Shown here piece by piece: positions 12,401-27,400 of a DNA stretch of 64,000 nucleotides (the first letter of the stretch is position 1; every line of letters starts with the position of its first letter). The position numbers and the translations under genes were made by a program. This DNA is from Todiramphus chloris collaris (Eukaryota; Chordata; Aves; Coraciiformes; Alcedinidae). The notes under the pieces were generated by a model. That model was not told the DNA's origin, ran no database searches, and saw only the letters and a program-made list of their open reading frames with translations. The stretch covers positions 3,086,742 to 3,150,741 of the forward strand of contig JANVCC010000064.1 of NCBI GenBank assembly GCA_025345505.1. The letters run 5' to 3'.

Positions 12401-15400
12401 CACTGGGACAGGCCCTTGTGCAGCATCTGTGGGCTGTCCAGGTGGCTGCTGCTCCTGGCCCCATTTGTTGAAGCATAGCTGGGGAGAAGGGGAAACCACT
12501 CAGTGCCAGATCTGATCTCTCAGGGGGGACCTTCAGAGGTGCACACTTGAGTTGAGCCTGGCTCCCCTCTCCCGTCACCAACTGCCAACTTCTGCCAGCA
12601 TGAGCTAGAAGCAGAGTATTTCTTGACCCTGCAGGTCCTCTCCCTTCACCCCCCTGGCCAAGCAGGGCTCAGCCACAGGTTTCAAGCAGAGCTGGAAACT
12701 TGGCAGGAAAGAGCCCAGCTTGCTCTTCTGTGTCTGGGTTGGCTTCTGTACTGCTGTGGGGAGTACAAATATGTTCCCAATCTGTTTGCTTCACTGACGT
12801 GACTCCAAGACACACAGGCAGCAGATACACTGACCAAGAAGGGGCCATTGTTAGAGGGACCTTCCTGACAGTGGCTCTGCTGTAACCAGCCGGCTGCTGC
12901 TGCTCTCCAGCGCTGGACTGCAGCCTTCCCGGGCTCCGTTCACAGGCTCCGGAGCCCTTCACCCTCTCGGGTCCCACAGCTCGAGCTGCACCTTCACACA
13001 GATAAGCCAGGGGTTCGTTCCTCTTTTACCCAGTTTGTCCATCCACACGCCCTGATCTGGCCTTTAGAGTTACGTGCCCACCTCTGGCAGGCAGGTATTA
13101 AATCAAGGTGTAGATGAAGGAGGTTCTGAGCACGTTGCTAATTGCCCAGAGGCCACCAGAGCAGGCAGAGCTTGCTCTGTGCTGGAGGCTGAGCAGCCAG
13201 AGGAGGGGAGTGATGGACTGATGGACAGGTTAGTGTTTTGGCTAAGGAGGAATAAGGGCCCCAAGAAAACCGGAGAAGAGGAAGGGAGTTACCTCATTTG
13301 TTTCCAGTAGCCAAGGCACGGTTGTCCTCTCAGAGGTATTTCCTTAAGCTTTATCCAGTCTGATTTTAGTTGCGACTTTTGTGAACAATAAAAGGCTTCC
13401 ACGGTTTCCCTCGGAGGAACTGGAATGAATCCAAAGAGATTTTTAGTGCTGAGAAGCAGACCTTGTTATTAATGTCAGCCTAATAATTTCTTTCTATCTC
13501 CTTCCCACCTTTTTGCCATTCACACTCCTAAAAAAGCCTACAAGCAGTTACCAAGTCCAGTCCACCCTCTTCTCCTTTAGCTGCTTCTTGCAGCCCCCCC
13601 TGGCTTTTAGGGTCCGTGAGAGCATTTAGTATGCCTGCACCAGGCTGGTGGGGGGATTGTCCCCCATGCCTCAGGAGAGATCTGGCAGTTCCATGTGTAA
13701 ACTCTGAGGCCAGGAGCACAATGAATCAGAGCTAAGCTGAGCTGAGGACCAGCACATGCTGCTGGGCCCATGTCTCCCTGGGAAAAGGGCCTCTGACCAG
13801 GGCTCAACCGGGAGCATTCAGCTGAGAAAATTCTCTGCTAAAAATAGCAGCAGGAGATGTTTAAGGAGAAAAACAAGTCAGGGGCTGGGAGAAGTTAGTT
13901 CCCAGATATGCTGCTAATTCATCTCCCCCAGGGAAAGTAATCTTTTAACCCCTCCATGCTCAGGCTTATTTCTGCTCTATCAAAGAAGCTTGCCTTGGTC
14001 AGGAACCCAGGTTGGGACAAGCCAGAATGGCTTTCATCCCCACTCTGCTCTGACATGGCATTACTTTCCTCCGTCTTCCCCTGCTCATTTGTACCAGCAT
14101 CTTCTTAAGAGTGCTCTGTGTCGAGCTTTTCATCTTTATCTGTCTGAGAGTTCATTTGGGCTCCCTTTAATTCCCAGTGTGCTTCCCTAAGAAAAGACTC
14201 TGTATTGAACCCCGCAGTGCAGCTGCCTCTGCCGGTTTGCAGCCTGTGCTCGGGCTGATGTTAACAAGGTAAGTCTTTCAGGTCTGTTCAGGGCCGCCCC
14301 TAGAAGAACATTCCCCCAGCGGGCACATCTTCAGGCCTGCACAGGGCTGGGGCAGCTTGCTACCCAACGACTCTCCCTTCTAGATCTGCATCCTTTGTTC
14401 TGGCAGATACACTGCAAAGCTCCGAAGCTGCCTTACAGAAGACGGCCCCACCTCTCCGGCGCGGAATGACGGCAGTAGTTTCACAGGCTCTCGGTCGCAC
14501 GCTCATAGGCAGATGTGAAGGTTCCCTTGGTGCCTGCAGCCAGCCTCTCGCAGCGTTCATTTGTGCAGGTTTTGTGCGCCGCGTTAGCGAGACAATCGTG
14601 GTTTGCACCCCGGGCTAGAATTACGCACACAAAGAGAAGACGAAAACGATACCGTAAAATCGGGAAAAATGTTCTTAAGAAGAGAGCTTCTTTTCAGCCT
14701 TGTCATAAATGATTTCTCTGTGTGCTTGCTCACGCCCTCTCCTGTTCCCTTCTCCAGCCTACTCTCAGCTCTTGGCTCCGATGACTACTGCTTGCTTCCC
14801 AACTCCCCATTTTCCACAGGAAGATGACATGGTTGGTTTCTGATAAGCAGAACTTCAGATCTGTTTTGTTGGTCAAGCTATAGACCAGAGGAGAACAGAG
14901 GATCAAGAGATTAGAGTCACAGACAGAGGAATAGAGGATTATAGGCTAAACCCCAGTGACTCTCTGTATTGATGGTTGGGACACAGCCAGACACTAAAGA
15001 GTATTGCAAAGCCCGGTGCCGATAGCATATCCGCTTATTTCCTGTCTTTGCATTTCAGGCAGCTTTTGATATAGGTGTCCTCATCAAAAAGCAGGGTCAG
15101 GCAGGTACCGAGCATCCTTGCTCCCATGGAAGTCAAATACCTGCTGAGATCAAGTCTGTGCGTTGGCTGGCGCTCAGCCTGGAAAACGTCACCTTGGCTT
15201 ATGAGATTCTCAGCAATCCTTGAGTCAAATTCCCACACAAGACAAAAATAAAGGAACTTGCCCCCTTTCCCGTTTCAGCTCTTTCTGTCTCCCTGATCCT
15301 GGCCAGAGATCCCTGCCATGTCTCACCGACCTCTCTCTGCCCTGGGGACTTCCCTCAGCATCTGTCTGCTGCAATGAGAGCCCTGCTGGGAAGAATGGAG

Positions 15401-18400
15401 AGGACATGAGGAAGACCATTGCCCCCGGCTCTTATCACAGTTATCTGCTGGTTCCCTCCCACTTTGCACTAATTTGGTATCAGCATCTGCCACTTTTGGG
15501 AGGAAAGGAACTTGCTGAAGTGCGAAGTTAACGTGGGATGTGCCTGTATGACAGTTCTTGGGGCTGGCTGGGGAAACAATGGAAGGCGAGTGGGAATAGG
15601 CAGGAAGGGTTGCTGTCAGATCTGCCCTGTGCAGCGCTCACCATCTCTGTTCCCAGCCTTTGCTTTTGCTGTTGTAAGGCACTCTCGTCCGGCCAGCGGA
15701 CTGCTGACTGGTAGATCCACTGCCAGCAGAGATACTGTGCTCCTTACCCTTCCTGTGACTTCCCATTCTTTCCTCATTTTTTTCCTCCAGTGAGCTGGAA
15801 CTGTACATCCATACTGGCTTGCAGGGGACACTGAATTTGAAGAGACTGTGGCTTCTGTACAGCACTTTGAAGAGATGAAAATGATCCTGGGGAAACACTG
15901 CCTGTGAGAACCCCAGCAGACATCCAGGAGCCCAGCCACTCATATTCCTTGGGGTTTTCAGGCCCTAAAGCAGAGGTGTGGATGATCTGACCTTCTGAGA
16001 TCCCCTCATGTCCCATTTTCTGTGAATGCACTGGTTTTCATGGTCCATATTGGCCATGAGCCAGACCAGTTTGAAGATCTAATTATGCTTTCCATTTGTT
16101 AATGAAAACGGTGCAATGTGACTGTTTTGATACGTCCCTAGCCAAGCGATCTGTAATTGCTTCCTTGTTGCCTTATTTCTCTTCTGGCTTGTGCCAAAGT
16201 CTTGGTGCAGACATAATTAGAAGCTCTCCTGCCTAATGGCCTTCCCTCGGAGCCACGCAGCAAGGCCACCTGCCCTTGTTTTTCCCTCCTGGAGAGTCAG
16301 CGTAACGCTGCAAGCCCAGAGCATCTGCCTAAGGGGCTTGACATCAGAGGCAAGGCAAAATAAATGATCTGGGCAGGACTCAATCCCCTGGTTAGTGGCA
16401 TCTAGTGCAGTGTGGAACCTTCCTGCCCTACTCTCTGTTGCTTACCCAAGGAAACTGAGACTTTCAGTTCAGCCTCAACCTTTCTTTTGGGAAGGGAGAA
16501 GCAATTCAGGAATGCAAGGGCTGGTAATAACGGCCTCTTCTATGCAGAGTTTTCCTATTCACTTTTCCTCTCTGTTCCCTCCCCGTTACCCTTCATTGCA
16601 GATTTTGAAGGGCAAATTCTAACTCTTGCTGTCTTTTCTTTGAGCTGAAGATGGCCCGAAATACATTACAGAAAGAGATTCAATTTGACATACTAGAGAT
16701 TCTCTAGCCCTTGCTGCTTCCATCTTAATCTCTTTCAAGTATTAGGTATTAGTCATCCACCCAAGTATTGCTTCCTTCCTATTTTACACGTACATTCAGC
16801 CCGTTCCAGGAGAAGAGCCAGAAACCAGGGTATGAGCTTGGGAAAACAGGAGAGCTAGGATGAGATCACACACAGATTAAGAGGCTGGGCGAGGCATGTA
16901 CAGGCCACATCTGCACAGTATTAAATGCCCACCTTCCCCTCGATGCCAACAGCATTTAGATACCTTTGTGGAGCTGGCTCTTGGTCCCTTGAGCCACTCC
17001 TGTTCTGAAGGGTGAAAAACTGTCTCTAAAATGGGCTAAGTGTGCTAGGCCCTTCAACCTGGGAGCTTGCTCCCCAGGTTGCCAGCCATGGGCTCAGAGC
17101 TGTCTCTCTCCTAAGCCATCTGTGCTCCCTTAGGGAGAGCAGAGGATGAAAACCTGGTAGTGGACGAGGTCCAAGTTCAACACATCTAGCCAGGAGCTCA
17201 GAGTTATGCTAAGACTGTGAGTGAGCTTGAACTCTTCCTGCTCAGACAGCTCTGCAGCGTGGCTCACAATGCCTCCTGCTAGCATGGGCCTAGGGATTTG
17301 CCAAGTGGGTGGCGTGCAGATCTGATCTTGAGAATAGGCTGTCTCATTTGTGAGAGGGTGCAGGGCCTTAATATCTCATCTCCAAACACGCTACAATGCC
17401 ACGAGCAAAATGGCAACCCAAGGTTGTGAAATCCTTACCTCCAGAAGCCCTTGTCAGATGGAATTTGGAGGCAGTGTGTCTGCAGCTGCTTCCCAACATG
17501 ACAGAACCAAACTTGGGGAAGGCATCAGAAAGCACCGTGCGGTCATCACCAGGCAACACCTACGCTTCCCTTCCTGCATGGGAGAGAGGAGCAATGTTTG
17601 TCTGCAGAAAGAGGCTGCTCTGCAGAGAGGCTTTTGTCTTAAGAGGGCTTCATATCTCTTTGATAGCAACCTGTTTGAGTACCGAGTGTGGGTGCATAGG
17701 CTGTGTGTGCACCAGTGGCTTTGCTGCCTGATTAGGAGGTAGAACAGTAAATCCTCCTGTCCAGAAGTGGGGAATGGGGAAAAGGAAAAAAAAAAAAAAG
17801 AAGGAAAAAAGACTGTGTGCATGGGCTGGATGCTAATGGACCTTCTCTGCAGCAAATACAGTCAGCTCCTTAAGGTGCCAGTTGAAATCAAAAGATCTAA
17901 ACAGGTTCAGATTTTGTTCCAGCACTGTATGTATTCCATTTGCAGACAGGAGTCTCCTTGCCTTCTCTAGTGGTGAGCAGGAAGATAGTGAATTAAAAGC
18001 AAAATCCACAATTCTTACATCTTGCGACGAAGGCAGATCACTCAATGGCCTTCCACACAACTGTGTCCTGTGGGGTCCGGGTCCTGCTGAGCGCAGCAGA
18101 GACTCCCTTATTAGCAGCACTTCTGAAGGAATGAGTGCCACCAGCTAGCACGAGTGGCACGAGCCTAAGAGAGGAAAGAAGCAAAAGCCCAAGCCACGTG
18201 GAATGCCAAAGACTGCTCTGTAATGTTACATTTGCCTTCTCTAGGTTAATTATGCTTCATGTTCCCTACACAGGCAGGCACATCTCCTCTGTTTGTAGGT
18301 GTCTATCAGAGAGTTGGCATCCTTCTAACTGAGTGGTACAAGCCATGCATCTAAAATAAGTCATGCTGTTTTATGATAGCTGGTAAAAATAAAGCCTTAC

Positions 18401-21400
18401 TAGCACAAGCAGCTATAACAGCCCAGAGGATTTACGACTGAGTGGGTTTTTTCCAGGGTGGGCTGGCCACAGTCTGGTGATGGCCTTTTTATAACCATTA
18501 TCAGCTCCCACACAGACCAGGTCCATCTGTTACTTAATTTGCACGGAGACACTCCTAGGCTTTTGTTCTCTAATCTCTCACTGCACATCTACATTGTTCC
18601 CTAGGAGGGACAGCCCACCCCTGAGTCAGGCTCGGCTTCCAGATCCCGGGGAGGCACCGTGGAAAACTGGAATAAAAGGCACACAGCTTGTTCTGGTCAC
18701 TGGACCAGCATGGCCCACCTGCCTGCTCCCCTCTGTCAGCTTGAAGGGGCTTTTGACCTGCAGCTCGGATGACCGAGCAAACAGCCAGCCTCTTGGACTG
18801 GAGACAAAGGCTGAAAGTTAAGACTGAGTACTACAGAACATCTATGCACCCTTTCTAAATCCCATCTTTCTATATCACAAGTACATTAAAGTCCCTTAAG
18901 CTTGTCCCAAAACCCCAGCCAAAGGACAGTTGGGCAAAAAACCCCCAGAACTTCCCGGAGCGGGTTAGCCATGCTTTGGTACCTCGTTCCTATCCCATGC
19001 CATGCTGCCTGGCCTACATCACCTTGTCTATGCTGGCACCAGTTGCATTGTGGGACTGCAGTGAGACACACTGGGGATAGAGAGGAGGGAGGGTAAAGAG
19101 ACTGATGCACCGAGAGATCAAAAGATGAGTATTTCAAGGTGCAGATGGTCAGATGTTTCTGAAAGTTAAGGTTTAGGGTGATTTCCTCCAAATAAACAGA
19201 TGGCAGAAACCTGGCCTCCCTCTTCCTTGTCTTACCCATCCGGGCAGCGTGTGGTTTCCTCAGCTCTTCCCCTGGAGGGTTCTCACACATTTAACAGTCC
19301 CTGCCACACACACTTTGAAGGCAGGGAACAGTCCCGGGGTCAGCTGGGCTGCCCTTAACAGCAATGCTTGTCTCCTGCCTGCTGCTCTTGACATCTCTGC
19401 CGCGCTGTCCTTGTCACCGGTTCTTCCAGTGCCGCTCACAGCACTGAGGGATGCTCTAGAGGCCACCTCTGAGCGGGTGGTGCTAAACGTGCCGACACAC
19501 AGAGGGGTTGGCTAATGTGTTTCTAACACCTGACAATCTGTCACTCACTCTCCCTCAGCAGCACTCCTGCTACACGCAGCCACCATCCAGAAAGCGAAGA
19601 TGCTTAACAAGGCACGTGGCTTATAGCAGCGTTCCCACATGGCTTAGATGCATTTTTGAATTGCAAATCAAGCGGCGGCTCAGTGATGATGGACACCTCC
19701 AGCCAGGCATATTTTGGTTGCTTTAGTGGGCAGGTGTTTAAATACAGCTGCATGTTTTTGTACTGCTTGTGCCTGACAGCGCGCTAACTAAAATTACCGT
19801 ATCAGATAACTGCAGGAGCGGCACGGAAGCCTTGGACGCTACTGCAGCAGAGACTGCTGGCAGCAGCTTGTTTGAACTGTTTCCTGGTCACCCTTTTTGC
19901 CTTGCCTGTAACACTGGAGGAATACTTCACCCCCTCTTCAAATTTCTGCCTGGAGTTTTTAAACGGAGAAGAGCTTGGAGCAGGAGGAGATGGAAGGTCA
20001 AGCTTAACGTTAAACCTGGTACAGAGAGAGGAGATTTAACAAAGTGTAGTTGCCTATAAAGCTACTGGGGTTTTTTTCCAAAGCTACAGTTTCAGTATAG
20101 CATTTTAAAGTGATTCAGATAACATGAGTCACAGTAACAAGCATGGGCTGGATCTCTTGAGCTAAAAGAAGTGCCATAAAGAATATGCTATAGACTTCAC
20201 TGCCTTGTCCTGGATGCTATTTTGGAGAACTGATGGCATTTGGGATTCAGCCACATGTCTGGCTGAGCCTGTAGCACGCAGAGATCTGGTAGGTATGGGG
20301 AGATGGAGCACACAGAGATCTGGTAGGTGCAGCTGCTGGGGCATGCACGCTGCTCTGGAAAGGAACCCACCGCTGTGCCCGGCTGCTCTCCAGATCCTGG
20401 GTGCTGGGGCCTTTGAAGTCAGATTTACATAACACAAAACCTTTGCTGCTTATTTGCTTTGGAATAAGAACAGCTTTGGAATACTCTTTTCAAAAGGTGG
20501 CAGTTGCCACTAATGATGATTTAACAGGCAAAACAAAGCAAATCCTCAGTGTGGTCACCAGAGAGGAAGCCCTGGCCGGCAGCGGGGAGATGGGACATGG
20601 CAGGGGTGCCCTGGCTCTGTGAACAGGAGAATGATAACAGCTGGGAAGCACTGGCCTGCTGCAGGTTCCTCCAGCCCCATGGAGACTGGGGAACAAGGGA
20701 TACTCCAAAGCAAAGCTCACAAGGCTGGAAAGGTGTTCTGCTCCTGCCTTACAAGCTGTGTGGTAACACGAGGCTTTTGGTTTGCTCCCTGCACAGCTCC
20801 TTGCAGTATTCTTCCGCTGCACACAGATGAGATCTGTCTCAGCAGCGATTCAAGCAGCCACGGTGATCTCTGCCCACAGTCAACACATGTAATAATGTCA
20901 GAACCCCTCACACAGTCTCCAAGGACTTCTGTCTGAATTTTGTCAACATTCTGCTTTGTGCCTGAGGGATAAACCGAAAGCTCTGGTGGTTAGTGGGTGG
21001 GAAAAAGCCTGCTGTGAACAATCTCTAGAAGGGAGATGGGGTGGAGTTTGATGGAGTCCCACTGTCTTGGGGTGAATGCCTCTAGAGTCATAACTCCTTC
21101 AGAGTAACACAACACTGTGCTATTACTATCTCCTCCTTCAACCAACTCCAATTGTAGCTGCAGCAGATGTACTTCAGTAGGACCTGTTACTGTGCTATGT
21201 ACCCAAGGGGACACAATGGTCTGAAAAAAGATCTTGTATGAACAAGAATGTACAACAGAAAACTCATACATCAGGTTTCCTTCAAGGAAGAAGGAACCCT
21301 TTCCCTCCCCATCTCTCTCTAGGTTTCCCAAAGGCAGATTTACAGACTGGTACAGACCAGACAGACGCTGCGCAAGCTGCTTTCTGCGGCTCCTCGGGTG

Positions 21401-24400
21401 CAGTAGTCATCTGCTGCCTCAGGTCTCATCCATAGAGGTGTCCTTGCAGGGCAGTTCTGAGGAAGGAGGGGGCACTCTGAAGAGAGCAGAACCTCCCCCC
21501 TCCCCTTTTTTAAAAAGGCATTATCAGAGCCACCTGTCCCAAGCAGGAAGCCAACCAGATTTCCACACTTAACACCTGAGGGGATCAAAGGATGGACAGA
21601 GGGAGAGGAACGTGCCTGCGGCTTGGGGCGTAATTACCTTTTTTTCAAGGGGTAGGTCTGGAAGCACCAGGCCTGACGAAAATGGACCTTGCTTCATAGC
21701 AGACTTGAACAAGTTACTTGTGGTTGCTTAGATCCCCCCTCCTGAGCAAAACAAAACAAGACTGGAGCACCTGCTGAGTGAGAACCAGCTCTGGCAATGC
21801 CATTCTTCTGGCTCTCCGAAGTAAAGCACAAGCTTTATTTTGTGCATAAAGCACAAGGTTTTTTTTTTTCACTGGAAGCAAAAGTGCTCCCTGCACTGCC
21901 CTCTAACTCATTTGAGCTCTGATACACAAACCTTCTCCCAGAGAGCGACATTACAGCCCGGAGCACTGTCATCTTAGTTCAATATTGGATTTCTACCAAA
22001 CGCTGTGTGAATGTCTCAGCTGCAGAAGGGGCAGGGTTGAGGGGTCCTGCTAAGGAGCGTCGCGGCTGTACCAATTATTAGTTTGCATCAACTGGTGGTT
22101 TTTATGTGACTAACAATTATTTTGTACACAAAGGCAGCTTCTAGACCTTGCCAAACTCTGGCTTTCCAAAGGGGTCTTTGGCACTTACGCACTGAGTGCC
22201 AAGGCACCAAGGAGTCAGCATTTTAACAAGATAACGAAGGATAAGATTTGTCAGGGAATATTTCAGAAATGCTGCAATAACTTTAGGTGTTCCAGGCCCT
22301 TGAGCTTTCAGTGGGAGGGACTTTGCAGCTCTTGGGTGTTTCTCAGGCTGCTGCCCTGCTCTGTTGCGCCGTCCGATCCACTCCACCGGAGGAGTTTTGC
22401 TCCTGCGCTGTCAGATTCTCTCTGTCCAAAAGCTTTCCATGCTGAAGGCCAGCACGTGGGAATTTCCAGCCATCTGTCATGATGCTGAAAGTCCTTTCTT
22501 TCTCTACACCTCCCTTTAGCTTCCTTTTCTGCTTTCTATTCAGGTTTGTTATGACTTTTTTTTCCCCCTAGTGAGACAGTCTTAACCTTTAGCTACATCT
22601 CTTCTCACGTCACTGAGGCACTGGTTTCCATCATCTTCAACTTGCCGTTTGATCGAATGCCCAGTGAAGTGACTGGGCATCCTCCCTGAGATTTCCACAA
22701 ACTTCTGACTGGATCTGTAACAGCAGCTTGCATGTGAGTGTTGTTGGTATCTGCCAGTGAAACGCACGGCAGAAAAGACACGGAAGGCAGATTATTCAAA
22801 ACAAAGTAATACGCCAAAGAGGGAAAGTGACTCTAGTAATTGGGAACAGTTTGGTGCTCAGAGCAAGAGGGACAGTGAAGGGACATAGCTTGGCATATAA
22901 GGCTGCCTCGCAGCACTGCATGACTGAGCTTTGGTCCCAGTGTCAGTCTGGCTGGGCCTCTACCCAAGGAGCTGAACAATGCTGTTTTCTCCTGAATCTC
23001 AGTCCTTTCACGATGTTCTACCTTGCATTTTACATTACCACACTGAGTCTTAAAATACTTGAGGCTGCAGTCGGTGTGTGGTAGAGGCCTGACACATTCC
23101 ATCTTCTAGGAACTGACTGGACCTCTTGAGGCTGGTCTGCTTCCTGTCTTTTCCTGATCATCAAATTAATTTGCTAAATAATACATTCCTTCTTGCGCTG
23201 TCAGAGTAGACGTTCCTTTACTGTCTAAATAAGCATAAGGCACAAGGAAATGGCTTGTGCTGGCGCTGGTTTTGTGCTGCTATTTTAATCCTCCTCTTTA
23301 ATTGCCACTTCTAACCGTTATATTTTCCTGTATTACACCACAAATAAACTTAGGCCTGCTGGACCAGGTGCATTAGGAGCCAGGAAGAGGTTTTATCTGG
23401 GGAAGTCGGTCCTCATAGCTGGCTGAGAAGATTTCTCAGCAGGCAGTGTGTTTCTAGCTGGGCGACTTATGAGCTGTACTATTTCTTATTACCTTCTGTT
23501 TGTTTTTCCAGGCTGCAGACTCTTGGCTGTGGAACTGACATCCAGCAACACCAAGCCTGTGGTGCAGGAATTCCAGAGTGAGTGCTGCGGGGGCCGCTGG
23601 CTGCCTGACATGATGGCTGCACTGCCCTCTGCCTGGGGATTTGCACCAGCCCTTTAAACAAGGGAGAAAAATTCTGCTTGATGCCCCTGGTATCTGGTTT
23701 CTTGGGGGAGACAGGACTATGGAGAGCCTGAGACTCAGAAAAGCGCCTACGAATGTGTCTGTATCCCTCCCTGTTTAGCAAAGCACTCGATTGAAATGGT
23801 TTATTGAAGTCCCCTGCAAGCCATTGGCATTGCAAAGTGTCTGCCTAAGTGCTTTTTTGAACTGGATCCCAAAAGGAGGGAAGGCGGTCGCCTTGCAATT
23901 AATATCCTGAAAAGGGGCTTGGGAAGTTTCTATTTTATCTTGGCCCTGCTACAGACACGCAGTGCGATACTGGGTAAGGCACCTCTCACCCCTGCTGGGA
24001 TGCCCTCTTCTGTGGAGGAGATGGAGATGACAGTGCCCGTTTCAAAGGGGAGTGGGTTTGCTGAATTTATCCCCAGGCATCACGGCCCTCAGTACATTGC
24101 CAGGCAGCACCCAGGGAGATTCTGCATCCCTGACTCACATTGTAGGCTCTGATTAGCAGCAAGACAGTGCCGTGGACTCACCCTGTCATAAGGTCTTGTT
24201 TGTCATAAGTTAAAGCCTGGAGAGAACAGTGTGTTCATTTCTCTCCAAAGTTGATATCTGTTCGGCTATTATTTTTGCTGGCCAAAATCCATCTTCCCCA
24301 AAAGCTCCTGGAACCCAGCAGTGTTTCTGTTTTTGAGGCAGATGAAAGAGAAGGCTTTTGCTTTGTGGGCAGCATCTCCTAATAGAACACTGAGCAAGAC

Positions 24401-27400
24401 TGCTTAAAGCGGAGGAAAAGTACAGCTGCTTCCTATTAATCTGTATTTTCTTTATTCCTCCTGCTAGGTGTTGAGCTGTCCTGCATCATTAAATCCACCG
24501 TAACACCAGAGCCCCGAATCGAGTGGAAGAAAATCCGAGATGGCGAAACCTCTTATGTATTTTTTGACAATAAAATGCAGGGTATGAAGATTCATTGTTC
24601 TTAGACTTCCAAAACAGCCACACAAACAATACGGCTGAGAACAAATAAGTCTGTAAAAGGCAGGACCTCTGGCTGTCTTGCTGCTTTCTTCTGGAACTGG
24701 AGTTCATCAGTCGCAGTGCAAGATGGGGAAAGAGCAGGATGTTCTCTGCTCTCTGCCCTCATTATTGACATTATTAACTTTCAAGCATCAAGTTCCTTTT
24801 AGGTGGTTCTCTTGACTCCAGAAAAAGAGTCCAAGATCAACCACTTAATTCAGACACCTAAAATTAGTCCGTGTGACTACTCTGCATTTTTTCTTTTCTC
24901 TTTCCTCTGTATCAGGAGACTTTGTGACTCGTGCAGAAATCCTGAGCCGGACGTCGCTGGTGATTAAAAACACAACCCGGATGGACACTGCCACGTACCG
25001 CTGTGAAGTGGCAGCGCCTTATGATACGAAAACCATAGATGAGATAAATATCCAGCTCACAGTCCAAGGTATTCCTCTAAACCCAGCTCTGCTGGCTAAC
25101 AGAAGAGGCTGCGGGGCTCTCCAGAATCCAAACAGTGGCATTCTGGAAGCTGTTTAAAACCAGCTGGAAGCAGGAGGAAGTTTTGATGCCTTTGTAGCAC
25201 AGCCCCCTTAGAAAGCATGTCAGAATTTTTATTTAGTTCTGCCCAGCAGTGCCGCTCTCATGGTTTGTGTCTTTCCCACAGTGAAACCCATGACTCCGAG
25301 ATGCACAGTGCCTAAAGCTGTACCTGTGGGCAAGAGAGCCTCTCTTCACTGCCACGAGAATGAAGGTTACCCAAAGTCCACTTACAGCTGGTACCGCAAC
25401 AGCGAACCTTTATCACCAGACACCAAATCGAATGCCAGACTCCAGAATTCCTCCTACACCATGAACCCCACCACAGGCACTCTGGTAATGCCCTTACAGA
25501 CATAATCAAGATTTGTTTCACCGGATGGGTTGTTCTTAAGGTTGCTTGTAAAAGAAAAAGTTGCTAACACATGCTTATACCCTCAAAGTGCCTTCTTTCT
25601 CTTACAACCTGCTCCCTCTCTTTCCTCCTCCCCAGGTTTTCCATGCTGTGCACAAAGGCGACACCGGCCGCTACTCCTGCATAGCGACAAACGATGCTGG
25701 CTTTGCCAAGTGTGAGGAGCAGGAGATGGAAGTCTGTGAGTGGCTCTACAAACTTTTTGTCAATGCTGATTAATGTATCTCCATAAAGAAACCGTCATCG
25801 CCATAAGGGAAAGAGGGGGAATATCCCAGAGTATTAAGTCTTCTCTACTTTCCCGTAGCCTTAAACACAGGAAAAAGATGATCTAAAAATCCAGGGAAAC
25901 ATTAAACTATTGTTCAGATTTAAGCTCAGCTTTACTCTTGTCATCAGGGACTCACTAGTTCCCTATGAATTATTAGGCTTTGTTTAGAATATTCAAGGTA
26001 TGTCATTTTAGTGCGTGTAAAGCTAGAACATTGCTACTGCCTTGAAGAAATCCTGGATGATAGCTTCTCTCTTTGCCAGATGACCTCAATATTGGTGGGA
26101 TAATTGGTGGAGTCCTGGTGGTCCTAGCAGTTTTGGTGCTCATCACTCTTGGTATCTGCTGTGCCTACCGAAGGGGTTACTTTGCAAACAGCAAAGAGAG
26201 CGGGGAAAGGTAAGCTGGGATTCATAGCGTTCCTGTACAGGGCCCTGAGCTCTGAAGGGCACCAAAAGCTGGTGGCTAAAATCTATTTCAGTGCCTCACT
26301 TGGACATATTTCTTCCTAGTTCCCTACCAGACACACTGCAGGCCAGTTCTTGAAGTATCCAGTTCCCCGTGACGAAGGTTTATTTGCCTAAGGGAGAATT
26401 TTGCTACGGCTCCTCTCGTGCTTGGTACCAAGAGCAGACAGAGGAGTGAAAGCTGCTCTCTGATCTCCTCACACTTTGCACAGCACAGTTCAGCGCCTAC
26501 AGGTGTCTGTCCAAGAGGTGATGTGCTGTTGGCATAATGAGGGCTACAGTTTAACGAGCAGAGCTCACTGCACCATTAGTTTAAAGCATTGGGACAGGCA
26601 CTGAAAATAGATGCAGAAGAGTAGGCTCCCTCCAGGAAATCACACTAGTTGTGAGAACCTAAATTTGGGATTAAAACCAGCCATTTTAGAATGCACATTA
26701 AAACGTTAAAAACAACAGCATTAGCATCAGAAACAAGCCTTGGTGTCCTTACAGAATCTGCAGAAGAGATAATTTATGTAAAACTGAGATTCTCATCAGA
26801 TAGATTTGTTCCAGGCTGAATGTTGCTTTTCAGCAGGAGTTTGTTTTTGGGGTTTTTTGTTCATCTCCAGCCCTCCTGTTTGAATGCAGCCGAGGGTTGG
26901 CACACACTGGACTTGCCAGTCGTGTGGAAAAACTGAATTCATATATAAAACCTGAATTCTTATAGGACTGCAAACAAGCGGCGCTTCCTTCTAACTAAGG
27001 AAAATGCTGAAGGCATCTGGTGGTGAAGGTTTCAAATGCATTTAATAATTGCCACGGGAAACAATGCAGGAGGCACAGAGAGAGGTAGTGCACAGAGACC
27101 AGGGCAGGGGAGCCCAGGAAAGGATGGCTCAATCTCTTTGCAGTTAGTCTTGTGCAAACACAGAACAATCTTTTTGCCCTGTGCTGAAGGGGAATTTAGA
27201 AAAAAGTGCCAGTCATGATGAATGAAGGAATAAGCACAGATCTGTCATCTGAGCAATGAGCTGGGTTTCTCTCTGCTCCCTTTTCGTTCATCTGCTTTCC
27301 TTCATTTTCATCTTTCTAAGCACCTCCCCCCCAGAATCCTGCAGGCTCCTTGTCCCAGAAATGAGATCTTTTCCTTTTTTTCAGCTACAAGACTCCAGCA

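Larger units (their letters stand above)
499..23511 (+). other. JAM3: JAM3 intron 1, about 23 kb
   Basis: A phase 1 intron with donor GTGAGT and acceptor TTTTTCCAG. A long first intron is normal for JAM genes. Its first 400 bases are CpG- and G-rich; the remainder has ordinary composition. It contains a decayed GC minisatellite (about 613-870), a G-rich tract (782-931), a probable ancient interspersed repeat (about 2320-2500), a CR1 3' end (10908-11074), short homopolymers (C/T at 2900-2922; A runs at 2221, 6780 and 17785) and a 34-bp imperfect duplication (20273-20328). Open frames are all short, with no splice-supported coding signal. Homeodomain-rich patches near 4320-4400 and 22060-22125 are possible enhancers. 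Confidence 0.9.
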
